NCBI RefSeq assembly: GCF_010731775.1
Contig: NZ_AP022590.1
Span: 4,650,001 to 4,714,000, forward strand
DNA: 64,000 nt
Source of the DNA: Mycobacterium mantenii
GTDB lineage: Bacteria; Actinomycetota; Actinomycetes; Mycobacteriales; Mycobacteriaceae
Reading direction: 5' to 3'
Part shown: one piece after another, positions 50,186 through 58,901 of the stretch
Position numbering within the stretch: position 1 is the first letter of the stretch
How the letters are laid out: each line of letters begins with the position of its first letter
Notes under the pieces: model-generated
Seen by the model: only the letters and a program-made list of their open reading frames with translations
Databases searched by the model: none
What the model was told of the DNA's origin: nothing
Made by a program: the position numbers and the translations under genes

Positions 50186-51324
50186 GATTTAACCAACGAT
50201 CGGCCGATGACCAGTCGCTGAATCTGGTTAGTGCCCTCGAAGATCTGGGTGATCTTGGCTTCGCGCATGTAGCGCTCGACTCGGTAGTCCCTGGTGTAGC
50301 CGTAGCCGCCGAACACCTGTACCGCGTCGGTGGTGACCTTCATGGCGGCATCGGTGGCGATCAGCTTCGCCACTGAAGCGTTGCGCGAGTAGGGCAGTCC
50401 CGCATCGCGGCGCCGCGCTGCGTCCAGGTACGTGGCGCGCGCGGAGTCGACGGCGGCGGCCATGTCGGCCAGCAGGAAGGCCAGGCCCTGATGATCGATG
50501 ATCTTGCGGCCGAACGTCGTCCGCTGCTGGGCGTAGGAAACGGCCTCGTCGAGCGCTGCCTGGGCGAGTCCGACGGCGACCGCGGCGATGCCCAGGCGCC
50601 CGGAATCCAATGCGCTGAAGGCGATCTGTAGGCCCTGCCCTTCGGCGCCGATCCGGCGTTGGTCAGACACGAACGCATCGGCATAGTGTGCCGTGGTGGT
50701 CGGAATGGCATGCAAGCCCATCTTCTCCTCGGGCTTGCCGAACGTGAGTCCGTCGGTGTCTTTGTCGACCAGAAAGCACGAAATACCCTGTCCACCTTCA
50801 CCAGTGCGGGCGAAGAGGCTGTAGAAATCTGCTATGCCGCCGTGGGTGATCCAGGCCTTCGCGCCGTTGACCCGGTAACCGCCGTCGGTCGCGGTGGCCT
50901 TGCAGATCAGGGCGGCGGCATCGGAACCGGCCTGCGGCTCGGACAAGCTGTAGGCGCCGATCGTCTGGCCGCCCAGCATGATCGGCAGCCACTCCTGTTG
51001 TTGCTCGGCGGTGCCGAACGCGATCAACGGATGGCAGGACAGGACGTGGACGCTGACTGCGACGGCGACTGCGGCCCAGCGAGCCGCTAATTCCTCGAGG
51101 ACCTGTAGGTACACCTCATAGGGTTGGCCGCCACCGCCCCATTCCTCCGGGTGCGGCAGTGTCAGCAGCCCGGTCTCACCTAGGGTTGCAAAGACTCCGT
51201 CGGGATAGGTCTCGTTCTTCTCATGCTCGTCGACGATCGGATCGAGCACCTTGTCGGCGAAATCGGCGGCCAGTCGAACGAGTTCGCGTGCTTCGGGTGT
51301 CGGCAGCAGCCGCTCGACTGTCAT
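50182..51324 (-). CDS. Acyl-CoA dehydrogenase (FadE)
   Basis: This 380-residue classic acyl-CoA dehydrogenase has YSLSEPQAGSDAAAL, the beta-domain GAKAWITHGG, RTTFGRKIIDHQGL, and the C-terminal QIFEGTNQIQR with the catalytic Glu. The ATG at 51324 overlaps the SDR stop (ATGA); the much longer open frame upstream is an antisense artefact of the SDR gene. Unlike the FadE pair at 5425-7639 it looks like a self-sufficient homotetrameric enzyme for simpler acyl-CoA substrates. Confidence 0.93.
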   Translation of the reverse strand: MTVERLLPTPEARELVRLAADFADKVLDPIVDEHEKNETYPDGVFATLGETGLLTLPHPEEWGGGGQPYEVYLQVLEELAARWAAVAVAVSVHVLSCHPLIAFGTAEQQQEWLPIMLGGQTIGAYSLSEPQAGSDAAALICKATATDGGYRVNGAKAWITHGGIADFYSLFARTGEGGQGISCFLVDKDTDGLTFGKPEEKMGLHAIPTTTAHYADAFVSDQRRIGAEGQGLQIAFSALDSGRLGIAAVAVGLAQAALDEAVSYAQQRTTFGRKIIDHQGLAFLLADMAAAVDSARATYLDAARRRDAGLPYSRNASVAKLIATDAAMKVTTDAVQVFGGYGYTRDYRVERYMREAKITQIFEGTNQIQRLVIGRSLVKS

Positions 51325-52142
51325 GGACGGCTGCCCTGCCAGTCGCAACCGGTCAACTCCGCAGAGAGATCCCACAGCCGTCGCGCGCTGTCGGCGTCGC
51401 GGGCCTTGTCTTTGAGTTTTGTCGGCTTCGGCTTTCCCCACTGGTGCATCAGGCCGCGCGGCGCGATGTAGGTGCCATTGGGCAGCGTCGTGGTGATCGC
51501 CTGAACGGTCGAGCGGGCGCCGTCGGCCGGGCTTTGCGCGATATGTGGCGAGAGCACCCGGCCGGCCCACTGCAGGACACCCGAACCGTCGCGGGTGATC
51601 GCGGTGTCCGTCATGCCGGGGTCCGAGGCATAAGCCGTCTTGCCGCGGGCGACCAATTGGCGCACGAACAACAGATTTGCCAGCTTGGACTCCCCGTAAG
51701 CCGACCATGGGTTGTAGCGGCGATGGTGGTAGTTGAGGTCGTCGAAGTGAATGCGGGCGGTGTTGTAATTGGTGCTGGCCACCGACACGACTCGATCGCG
51801 GATTCGGTCGCCCAGCAGACATGTCAGCGCGAAGTGGCCAAGATGATTGGTGCCCATGTGAGCTTCAAAGCCGTCGGCCGTTCGGGTCAGTGGCAAGCCC
51901 AGCACACCGGCGTTATTCACCAGCACATCGACGTAGTCGACGGTATCGGCGAACTTGCGGACGCTGGTGAGGTCGGCCAGGTCGAGCTCACGCACCTCGA
52001 CGTCGCCGGGCATCGAGGACGCGGCTTCGTACGCCTTTGTCAGGCTCCGGCAGGCGATCACCACGTCGTGGCCGGCAGCGGCCATTGCGTGTGCGGTCGC
52101 CTTGCCGACGCCGCTGTTTCCGCCCGTTACGATGATCCGCAC
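51321..52142 (-). CDS. SDR oxidoreductase (retinol-dehydrogenase-like)
   Basis: This 273-residue SDR has a GTG start at 52142 with GGAGGG upstream. The NAD(P) motif is VTGGNSGVGKATAHA, then VLVNNAGVLG, NHLGHFALT, and the catalytic Tyr/Lys in SAYGESKLANLLF. The pattern resembles retinol dehydrogenases and WW-domain oxidoreductases rather than mycofactocin-type SDRs. It heads the SDR-FadE-DUF35 operon, divergent from the ligase at 52262. Confidence 0.9.
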   Translation of the reverse strand: MRIIVTGGNSGVGKATAHAMAAAGHDVVIACRSLTKAYEAASSMPGDVEVRELDLADLTSVRKFADTVDYVDVLVNNAGVLGLPLTRTADGFEAHMGTNHLGHFALTCLLGDRIRDRVVSVASTNYNTARIHFDDLNYHHRRYNPWSAYGESKLANLLFVRQLVARGKTAYASDPGMTDTAITRDGSGVLQWAGRVLSPHIAQSPADGARSTVQAITTTLPNGTYIAPRGLMHQWGKPKPTKLKDKARDADSARRLWDLSAELTGCDWQGSRP

Positions 52143-52261
52143 GTTACCGTGCCCTCCTTCGCGACAGTTCACGCAAACAGTAAACTATTTATCGCTTTGG
52201 CGAAACCGTGAGGGGAGACGTTGATAGATAAGCACCTGACTGGTCCAGTTCGACCGCTCGG

Positions 52262-53707
52262 ATGACGTGGCTCGAACGGATCTGCGCAGTCCACGAACAC
52301 AGTGAACGTGCAGCGGTCATCGGCGAAGTGGGCTCCGTTAGCGGTCGCGAACTGATCGGAAGGGCCGTCACCGCCGCGGACCTGCTCGGCGGCCTCGACG
52401 TGCAGGCAGGCCGGCCGATCCCTGCTTTGCTCACCACCAACGCCGACGCGCTTGCACTGCTACTCGGCGGTACCGCCGCCAACAGACCGCTCGCTCCGCT
52501 CGGGCCGCGGCAGACTCCCGCAGAACTGGCTGAGACGGTGCGCAGATGCGGCTCGTCAGTCCTGCTCGCCGAGACTGCATTCGCTGGGACGGCTCGCCAC
52601 GTTGCAGATGCGGTTGGGATACGAGCGATGACGATACCTTTCTTGCCGGTGTCCAGGCGTCCATTGCATCCGGAACCAGGTCCTACAGCGATCTACCTAC
52701 ACACCGCGGGGACGACTGGAATTCCCAAGCGAGTCTCGCTCACCGAGCAAGTGCTGGACGCACGCGCCGACCTATTGCGTCGCCTGATCGGCATTGGGCC
52801 CGACGACCGTTACGCCACCGGCTCACCGCTTCATCACATAGGCGGCCTTGGCAACGTTCTGGTAGCTCTCACTGCCGGGGCGTCGGTTATTCCCACCACC
52901 AGATTCTCCTTCGATTGGTGGCGCAACTTGAAGCAACTCGATGCCACCCACTGCCTCCTCGTGCCCACCATGATCGAGATGTTGCTCAGCGAGGCGCTTC
53001 TCGACGCAGTTCCGCTAAAGACCATGATCTATGGCGCCTCGCCTATCACCGTCGAGACGTTGCGACGCGTTCTAGACGTCCTGCCGGACGTCGCAATGGT
53101 CAGCCTCTACGGTCAGACCGAGGGCAGCCCGATCACCAGCTTGGGCCCAGACGACCACCGATTGGCCGCGGCCAAAAACCCCGACGTTCTGCACACCGTG
53201 GGCCGGCCGGTGAGCGGCCTTCGTCTGCAGATTGACGGGCCGGACCGGGCGGGAATCGGCGAAGTGCTCGCGGCCGCGGCGCACCTGTCCGCCCAAACCG
53301 CCGATGGGTGGTTGCACACCGGTGATCTGGGCGTGCTGGATGCCGACGGTTATCTCCGCCTTTGCGGTCGGCGGCACGACATGGTGGTTCGCGGCGGGGA
53401 GAACATCTACCCGGCGGAAGTCGAGAATGTGCTCAGCGCCCACCCCGCGGTCGCCGCGGTCGGCGTGGTGGGCGTGCCGGATCGGCGACTCGGAGAAACG
53501 TTGGCCGCGTTCATAGTTCCGACAGACGCGGCGCGGCCGCCACGGCCCGAGGAGCTGAGTTCTTTCGCCCGCTTCACGCTCGCCGGCTTCAAGATTCCGC
53601 ATTATTGGTACCTGGTCGCCGAGCTGCCACTCAACGGTGCGGGCAAGGTCGTTCGCGCCCAACTTCGGGAATCACACTTGAAGCGTCAACGCGCCAGGGC
53701 GACGTGA
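52262..53707 (+). CDS. Acyl-CoA ligase (AMP-forming, FadD-like)
   Basis: This 481-residue ligase has a P-loop HTAGTTGIPKRVSL (Ala in place of the usual Ser), then LYGQTEGSP, GWLHTGDLGVLD, RRHDMVVRGGENIYPAEVE, and the C-terminal catalytic loop NGAGKVVRAQL with Lys. It is the third acyl-CoA ligase in the window and stands divergent from the SDR-FadE-DUF35 operon. The substrate is unknown. The catabolic region ends with this gene; what follows is degraded. Confidence 0.9.
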   Translation: MTWLERICAVHEHSERAAVIGEVGSVSGRELIGRAVTAADLLGGLDVQAGRPIPALLTTNADALALLLGGTAANRPLAPLGPRQTPAELAETVRRCGSSVLLAETAFAGTARHVADAVGIRAMTIPFLPVSRRPLHPEPGPTAIYLHTAGTTGIPKRVSLTEQVLDARADLLRRLIGIGPDDRYATGSPLHHIGGLGNVLVALTAGASVIPTTRFSFDWWRNLKQLDATHCLLVPTMIEMLLSEALLDAVPLKTMIYGASPITVETLRRVLDVLPDVAMVSLYGQTEGSPITSLGPDDHRLAAAKNPDVLHTVGRPVSGLRLQIDGPDRAGIGEVLAAAAHLSAQTADGWLHTGDLGVLDADGYLRLCGRRHDMVVRGGENIYPAEVENVLSAHPAVAAVGVVGVPDRRLGETLAAFIVPTDAARPPRPEELSSFARFTLAGFKIPHYWYLVAELPLNGAGKVVRAQLRESHLKRQRARAT

Positions 53708-53829
53708 GCGAGTCGCAATACCGCCAGTAACAGGCGGTTTTGCTGGCATAGTCGAGCGAAATAGCTGTCCTGATCCCGTTATATAGTTTAACGTCTGAAT
53801 CTATGCCGATCGTCGTGCAAGCGGGTCAC

Positions 53830-54222
53830 ATGAATAGTCGGAAGTCGCTGGTCGCCGCGATCGTCGCCGCGGCTGTCGTCGGCGGGATTCCTCTGGCGCC
53901 GGCACCGCGGGCGAATGCTGCCCCAAATCCTGAGGTTGAGTACGTCTACGACATGACGGTGAGGCGGCAATACCACTTTCCGAACAACGACGCGCTTGCC
54001 TACGGCCACGGAGTCTGCGACAAGGTCGGCCAAGGCGAAGGGTACGGACAAGTCATCGGCGACGTTAAGCGCGACGTCACCCCCAATGACCAGTTCGCGG
54101 CCAACTACGTGGTCGGGTATGCCGTCAACTTGCTTTGCCCTGAGCTGATATGGCAGCTGCGGAACTCGGCAGGCGGATACATACCGCCGGACGGAGCACC
54201 CAGCTCCAGCACTTATTACTGA
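53830..54222 (+). CDS. Secreted DUF732-family protein
   Basis: This 130-residue protein has a signal peptide (MNSRKSLVAAIVAAAVVGGI then PLAPAPRANA) with a likely cleavage before APNPE. The mature part shows the DUF732 pattern with two Cys: NNDALAYGHGVCDKV and YAVNLLCPELIW. DUF732 proteins are small exported mycobacterial proteins of unknown function. The ATG at 53830 is preferred because it starts the signal peptide; an ATG at 53803 is in frame. A TATAGT hexamer at 53782-53787 may be the -10 element. Confidence 0.82.
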   Translation: MNSRKSLVAAIVAAAVVGGIPLAPAPRANAAPNPEVEYVYDMTVRRQYHFPNNDALAYGHGVCDKVGQGEGYGQVIGDVKRDVTPNDQFAANYVVGYAVNLLCPELIWQLRNSAGGYIPPDGAPSSSTYY

Positions 54223-54360
54223 AGCTGCCCCGTCGATAATCACTCGGGCGCCGGCTGTCCAGCCGCTCGACGTGACGTTCGACCTTCACACCGACTGGGC
54301 CGCCCTTATAAACGCGACCGGCGTATCGGATTACCAGCTCACTTTCTCGACTCATCAGCC

Positions 54361-54630
54361 TCATCGCGGTGACGAGCCACTGGGTCGGGCTGAACGATCG
54401 AACATCGCTTCGAGGAAATCGAGTATTTCGGTGCCTACGCCCACGGGGTTGCTGGATTGGATGGTGTGTCCGGCGTTGGGCACCTGCGCCCAGGTGGCAC
54501 CGGGAATCAGTCCGGCGAGCTCTTTCGCAGCATCGATATCGATGACCTTGCTTCGCTCTCCTCGTAAAACTCTTGTGGGACAGTTGATGCCAGCGACCAA
54601 ATCACGTAGTTCGTCCCCGAGAGCGAGCTT
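54361..54630 (-). pseudogene. Alpha/beta hydrolase, C-terminal fragment only
   Basis: On the minus strand about 88 residues are a normal alpha/beta-hydrolase C-terminus: LVAGINCPTRVLRGERSKVI, then GATWAQVPNAGHTIQ with the catalytic His, and LDFLEAMF. The homology starts abruptly near 54630; upstream the frame is only the antisense of an SDR fragment. The lid and nucleophile region are missing. Confidence 0.75.
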
Positions 54631-54639
54631 CATCGACGT

Positions 54640-54778
54640 CGTCGCATCCATCCATCCGCTGGGCCGCATCATCACCGCCGAGGATTGCGCAGACGCGGCG
54701 GTCTTCCTCAGCTCGGACGAGGCCAGAAACATCACTGGCGTGCTGCTCCCGATCGACGGCGGCTATGTCGCCAAATAG
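54640..54778 (+). pseudogene. SDR oxidoreductase, C-terminal fragment only
   Basis: The plus-strand frame ends with about 41 residues typical of an SDR C-terminus: HPLGRIITAEDCADAAVFLS, SDEARNITGVLLPIDGGYVA. No SDR NAD motif or Tyr/Lys motif precedes it. Its 5' edge abuts the truncated edge of the hydrolase fragment on the opposite strand, so one break removed the N-terminal parts of both genes. Confidence 0.75.
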
Positions 54779-55008
54779 GACAGTCGGGAACGCAGCGCCC
54801 CAGGACCAGCGCGCAAAAGGAGAGTGCGTCGACCGTATCCGATGACCAGACAAGCGATCTCGCTGGACAAGGAAATCTCGACCGAATGCGCACTCACGGG
54901 TCGTGCCCGGCCAAGACCCCGGTCCTGGCCGGTGAGAGCGGCGTGGGGCCATGACCGAGGTAACCACGGATCTAGACCGACAGCCGCCGATCACGGGAGG
55001 TAGGCGCA

Positions 55009-55367
55009 GTGCAGTTGCGGGGAAGCAAGCGTGCAAGACGATTGTCCGCGCTGGTTCTCGCCGTCCTTCTTGCGGCGGCCACCGCGTTTACCTACCTGGC
55101 CTATACCGCCGCGTTCACTCCGACCGACAACCCGCCTACACCTACCCCGAGAGCCTGCCCCTCGTTAATGCTTCCGGCGGCCCCAACTGCCGAGGCCTGC
55201 CCGACATTCCCAGCAAGCAAACCGGCGGTTCGTGGTACCGCTCCCCGTTCCTGGTCACCGACAACGCTTACGTGCCCTACCAACCCAACACTGAGCTGTC
55301 CATCGACGCTCCGTCGACGTCGCAGTTTCTCTTCCACGGCGCCTACGCCGAACGAGACGACTACTGA
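55009..55367 (+). pseudogene. MCE-family protein gene with large internal deletion
   Basis: A GTG with GGGAGGTAGG upstream starts a typical Mce N-terminus: ALVLAVLLAAATAFTYLAYT, AAFTPTD. At about 55128-55135 the reading frame changes and a typical Mce C-terminus follows: SLPLVNASGGPNCRGLPDIP, SKQTGGSWYRSPFLVTDNAY, FLFHGAYAERDDY, ending at 55367. The MCE domain and helical middle, several hundred residues in a normal Mce protein, are absent. No yrbE or other mce genes flank it. Confidence 0.8.
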
Positions 55368-55990
55368 TGCGTCACAACCGCGACCGTTTGACGGAATCGT
55401 CGCTTCGGCGACCGCCGCGGCCAGCGGGGCCCAGGCCGCCGGCATCAACCTGGTGGACAAACGGAAGTTGGTGCCCCAGGCCCTGCATGGCGACGCGCCG
55501 CCTGTTCTGGACAGCCTGCAACACCGGATGGGCAGTGGCCCCAGCATCGACGCATCGCGCGATCAACAACCATCGAGATCGCTCACATGCGCGAGGAAAA
55601 CAGGTGGCCCCGGTTCGTGGACCGCGCGATCGAACTCGGTGTCCTGTCGATGCTGTGCCTGCCCCTTTGGTCGACGACCGAACGCTCGGCTCGTTGAGTC
55701 TCTATGCGAGTGACCCCGGGGCACTTGATGACACCGCGCGCAACCTCGCCCAACTCGTCGCCACCCACGCCGCGTTGGCGATCGGCGATGCCGAACGGAC
55801 CACGCGGCTGCGCCAGGCGATGACCAACCGCGACGTCATCGGCCAGGCCAAGGGCATCCTGATAGAACGGCATCGCATCACCGCCGACGAAGCCCACGAT
55901 CTGCTCGTGCGAGCCTCAAAGCAAATTAATCGCAAGGTGGTCGACCTCGCCCAAGACCTTGCCGCGACCGGCCAAGTCGTCATCCCCTAG
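55368..55990 (+). pseudogene. GAF-ANTAR regulator with two frameshifts
   Basis: Three consecutive pieces in three frames rebuild a GAF-ANTAR protein: VASATAAASGAQAAGINLVD...MGSGPSIDASRDQQ (frame of 55009), then TTIEIAHMREENRWPRFVDR and AIELGVLSMLCLPL (frame of 55587), then DDRTLGSLSLYASDPGALDD and the ANTAR RNA-binding domain VIGQAKGILIERHRITADEA (frame of 55367) to the stop at 55990. Each change equals loss of one base (mod 3). The N-terminus directly abuts the mce remnant, so it is also truncated. Intact relatives bind RNA hairpins as antiterminators. The last frame alone could still make an ANTAR domain. Confidence 0.78.
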
Positions 55991-56052
55991 TCACGGATCG
56001 TCGCCGAACAGCGGCTCCCCGCCCTTGAAATCGTGGACGTGCCGGATGCGAA

Positions 56053-56439
56053 TCACGTTGATAGCTCGGCAGACGTCAGAAACGCCATGTCGTAGCAGGC
56101 CCACAACAGCGGGCCGACCAGAATCAAGCCCAGCAGGGTGACGCCGCCCATGATCCGCCACGCGATGGTCGAGCGGAGGATCACCGCCGTCACCGCCGAA
56201 GCGGTCGACAAAACGGTCAGCACCGTGGCGATGACGATTTCGGTCCGCGCTGACTGCACCGCGGATTCGGACAACGGTGGAAAGAAACCGGCCTCCAGCT
56301 TGAACGCCAGAGCGCGGTTGTTCGTCGCCGTCAGCGATAGAAGGAGTGCGAGCATCATCGTCGCCAACCCGAGCAGCGACAAGCATGCCCCAAAGATATT
56401 GCGGTTGGCGGGATCTATCGGGCCCGTGTAGTGGGGCAT
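56053..56439 (-). CDS. Small membrane protein, function unknown
   Basis: This protein of about 128 residues has three or four hydrophobic helices (IFGACLSLLGLATMMLALLL, IVIATVLTVLSTASAVTAVI, IMGGVTLLGLILVGPLLWAC). The ATG at 56439 (MPHYTGPIDPANRN) looks like a natural start; a GTG four codons earlier is possible. No family is recognised. It is divergent from the GtrA gene. Confidence 0.65.
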   Translation of the reverse strand: MPHYTGPIDPANRNIFGACLSLLGLATMMLALLLSLTATNNRALAFKLEAGFFPPLSESAVQSARTEIVIATVLTVLSTASAVTAVILRSTIAWRIMGGVTLLGLILVGPLLWACYDMAFLTSAELST

Positions 56440-56530
56440 CTCGTCCACAACCCAGATCGTAGGGCCTCGACGCCGGCGATCGGCGCAACGCGAAGACCCC
56501 ACCGTTCGCCGTTGTTGGCCAAGTGATCAT

Positions 56531-57037
56531 GTGGTGGATACCTGGTCATGTCACCGTGCTCATGTGCGAGCGGAACCGTCGGTGGGCCAATCACGCCTGG
56601 CCGGCCGGTTCCACGCCTGGTGTGAGGCGTTCGTCAGGCGGCTGCCGTTCGGGATCGGGGCAATCGTCGCACCGACGTTCGTCGGCTTCTGCGTGATCAA
56701 CGGCTTCACCTTCGGCCTCGATCTGACGATCCTCACCAGCCTGCGCGGGGTGCTCGGCCTGCCGGTGCCGATCGCCGTGACGGTTGCCTACGTTTGCGCC
56801 TTCGCGCTCAGCTACGCGCTCAATCGCATTTTCAACTTTCGGTCCCATGCGCCGGTCGGTCCCCAGGTGGTGGTCTACGTCGTGGTGGTCGTCGTCAACT
56901 ACTTGGCGTTCATCCTCGGGGTCACTACCGCGTTGACGGCCTTCGGAGTGCATTATCAGCTGTCTCGACTGGTGGCGGGCATGTGTGAGGCGGTGTACAT
57001 GTACAGCGCGATGCGGTGGGCGGTCTTCCGCCGCTGA
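56531..57037 (+). CDS. GtrA-family membrane protein
   Basis: This protein of up to 168 residues has four hydrophobic helices (VGFCVINGFTFGLDLTIL, VAYVCAFALSYALNRIFNF, VVVYVVVVVVNYLAFILGV) and the GtrA motif ALNRIFNFRS. GtrA proteins help flip or transfer polyprenol-linked sugars for cell-wall glycans. The start is uncertain: the GTG at 56531 gives a long polar N-terminus, and several later GTG codons are possible. Confidence 0.8.
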   Translation: MVDTWSCHRAHVRAEPSVGQSRLAGRFHAWCEAFVRRLPFGIGAIVAPTFVGFCVINGFTFGLDLTILTSLRGVLGLPVPIAVTVAYVCAFALSYALNRIFNFRSHAPVGPQVVVYVVVVVVNYLAFILGVTTALTAFGVHYQLSRLVAGMCEAVYMYSAMRWAVFRR

Positions 57038-57119
57038 CCCGTGCGCCGACGCGCAGTTGGTGGCCGAGGTGTAGCCCGCGCGTGACCTTGCCGCGACGGA
57101 GACCCAGGACGCTCAACAC

Positions 57120-57404
57120 GTGACGGTAATCGCGGTCATCGCCGCGCTCGCGACGGCAACATGCGTCGGCTACTTTCTCGGACGGCGCGCGGCCTCGACA
57201 CCGCCAAGCTGGCGGAAGCGCACTAGCCGGATCGCGCTGGGCAGGCAGGCCATCAACCTGCTCGCACTGATCACGGCACGCCGGATCCAGCAGCGCTTCC
57301 AGGCCGAGCGCCTCCTCTCCGACCTGGCTGGCAGATACGGGTTGAGAGTAATTGCGCCACTTCAACTTCGACGCGGTGGTGTGGTGCGGTCACGGCCCTA
57401 CTAA
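57120..57404 (+). CDS. Small N-terminally anchored membrane protein
   Basis: This 94-residue protein starts at a GTG and has one N-terminal hydrophobic helix (VIAVIAALATATCVGYFLG) followed by a basic, Gln/Arg-rich helix (ITARRIQQRFQAERLL). The function is not recognised. It follows the GtrA gene by 82 bases. Confidence 0.55.
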   Translation: MTVIAVIAALATATCVGYFLGRRAASTPPSWRKRTSRIALGRQAINLLALITARRIQQRFQAERLLSDLAGRYGLRVIAPLQLRRGGVVRSRPY

Positions 57405-57458
57405 GGTGCACCAGGTATTCCGCGGATTCGACGGTGACGAAGAAGGACCGAAACTGGC

Positions 57459-58199
57459 ATGGCTGCACTCCAGGACAAAGTGGCGTTGGTGACCGGGGCG
57501 TCGTCGGGCCTGGGCGCCGAAACGGCCAGGTTGTTCTCCCGACAGGGCGCAACGGTTTTCGGCATCGGCCGCGACCCCGGACGCTTGGCCGAGGTGTTCG
57601 CCGACGTCGAACGTGGCGGATTTGCCTCGGTGGACATCGGTTCGGCGCGGGCCTGCCAGGATGCGGTCGAGCAGTGCGTCCGTGATTTCGGTGGATTGGA
57701 CGTCCTCGTCAACGTGGCCGGGCATCACCAGATGCGCCGGACGGAGTCGATGACCGACGACGACTGGGAACACGACCTTGCGGTCAACCTGAACGGGCCG
57801 TTCTTCCTGAGCAGGGCGGCGCTGCCCCATCTGCTGGAACGCGGCGGAAACATCGTCAACGTCAGCTCCATCGCCGGAGTCGAGGGTCAGGCGTATTCGG
57901 CCGGCTACTGCGCCGCCAAGCATGGCCTGATCGGTCTCACCCGTGCGCTGGCGGTGGAGTACACGGCGGATCGGTTGCGGGTCAACGCGGTATGCCCCGG
58001 CGGCATGCTCACACCGCAGATCGAACGATTCAGCGCGCCGGACGATCCCAACTACGACCTGATCATGCGCACAGCGTCACCGCGCGGCATGATGCAGCCC
58101 CTCGACGTCGCCAACGTGATCGCCTTCCTCGCCGGCGACGCCGCGGCCGCCATCCATGGCGCGGTCTATCGAGTCGACAACGGCAAGGGGGCCGGATAG
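57459..58199 (+). CDS. SDR oxidoreductase (FabG-like)
   Basis: This 246-residue classical SDR has the NAD(P) motif VTGASSGLGAETA, NVAG in VLVNVAGHHQM, NVSSIAG with the Ser, and the active-site Tyr/Lys in GYCAAKHGLIGLTRA. The C-terminal VCPGGMLTP is the usual PG motif. It lacks the mycofactocin insertion and stands apart from the catabolic operons. The substrate is unknown. Confidence 0.9.
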   Translation: MAALQDKVALVTGASSGLGAETARLFSRQGATVFGIGRDPGRLAEVFADVERGGFASVDIGSARACQDAVEQCVRDFGGLDVLVNVAGHHQMRRTESMTDDDWEHDLAVNLNGPFFLSRAALPHLLERGGNIVNVSSIAGVEGQAYSAGYCAAKHGLIGLTRALAVEYTADRLRVNAVCPGGMLTPQIERFSAPDDPNYDLIMRTASPRGMMQPLDVANVIAFLAGDAAAAIHGAVYRVDNGKGAG

Positions 58200-58208
58200 C
58201 CCGACCGG

Positions 58209-58847
58209 TCACCTGATCAGCGCGTCGAACATGAGCGCTGTGCCGGCGGCGGTGAACGCCTGATACACGGGTTCCATGCGCGCAAGACGTGCCGCGGCCG
58301 GTGTACTAACCATTCGCCGTTCGCCGACGAAGCGGTATGCCCAATACAACGCCACCGCGGCGAACCCCACCACACCTAGCCAGTTCGCCGCGGCTACCCA
58401 GGACGATCCCGTCGTCGCCGACGACATGTTGGGTCCCGGCGACCGCATGCCGGGCATGTCCATCACCGCAGAATCCGGCGGTGAGTGGATGCCCGGCACA
58501 CCCCCGCTCATCACCGCATACATCCACGCCATCGCCGCCATCATCGCCGCGTAGTACGACGTCTTCAGCCGCTGGCGGGATGCCGATGAGGACCACACCG
58601 CCGCGCCCACAAACCAGACCCCGGCCAGCAAAAAGAAGAGCATCGGTCCTATCGTCGGGAGGCCCAGCCCGACGCGCCACACCATCGAGACCATCGCGAC
58701 CGACATCGCCAGATGCAGCAGATGGTTGACCCGGCATGTCCATCGATCACGTTGTGCGACAGCGAGGTACGCGTACATTGTGATGCTGACGCCGAAAAGA
58801 ATGGTGACCGCGCAGCGCAGCGGGCCTGCGTCGATCATGGCCTGCAA
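58209..58847 (-). CDS. DUF5134-like multi-pass membrane protein under a copper-type promoter box
   Basis: This 212-residue membrane protein has about six hydrophobic helices and many Met and His residues, for example MYAVMSGGVPGIHSPP and AVMDMPGMRSPGPNMSS. The Met-rich loop (MDMPGM) is the sort of sequence that binds Cu(I). The pattern agrees with the DUF5134 family of actinobacteria. Fifty-five bases upstream lies a TACCC-N5-GGGTA box, the motif described for the copper repressor RicR. A role in copper handling is a good inference. Confidence 0.78.
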   Translation of the reverse strand: MQAMIDAGPLRCAVTILFGVSITMYAYLAVAQRDRWTCRVNHLLHLAMSVAMVSMVWRVGLGLPTIGPMLFFLLAGVWFVGAAVWSSSASRQRLKTSYYAAMMAAMAWMYAVMSGGVPGIHSPPDSAVMDMPGMRSPGPNMSSATTGSSWVAAANWLGVVGFAAVALYWAYRFVGERRMVSTPAAARLARMEPVYQAFTAAGTALMFDALIR

Positions 58848-58901
58848 TTTCGTGACCTGGCGAATGCCGCCCGCCGTACTGTCGCGTCCATGCCGCTACC
58901 G

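Noticed and set aside
50182..51822. The FadE frame extended upstream to 51822
   Set aside because: The extra 166 codons are antisense or out of frame over the SDR gene and carry no acyl-CoA-dehydrogenase sequence; the ATG at 51324 overlaps the SDR stop as in the other operons.
54125..54364. A minus-strand frame starting MSRESELVIRYAGRVYKGGP just after the hydrolase remnant
   Set aside because: The first part looks protein-like but no family is recognised, and the rest runs antisense through the DUF732 gene. It may be another remnant, but support is too weak to annotate.
54779..55008. A possible gene between the SDR and mce remnants
   Set aside because: Short frames exist (for example from 54841) but show no motif, no convincing ribosome-binding site and no link to the following mce remnant. 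The stretch is best read as degraded sequence.
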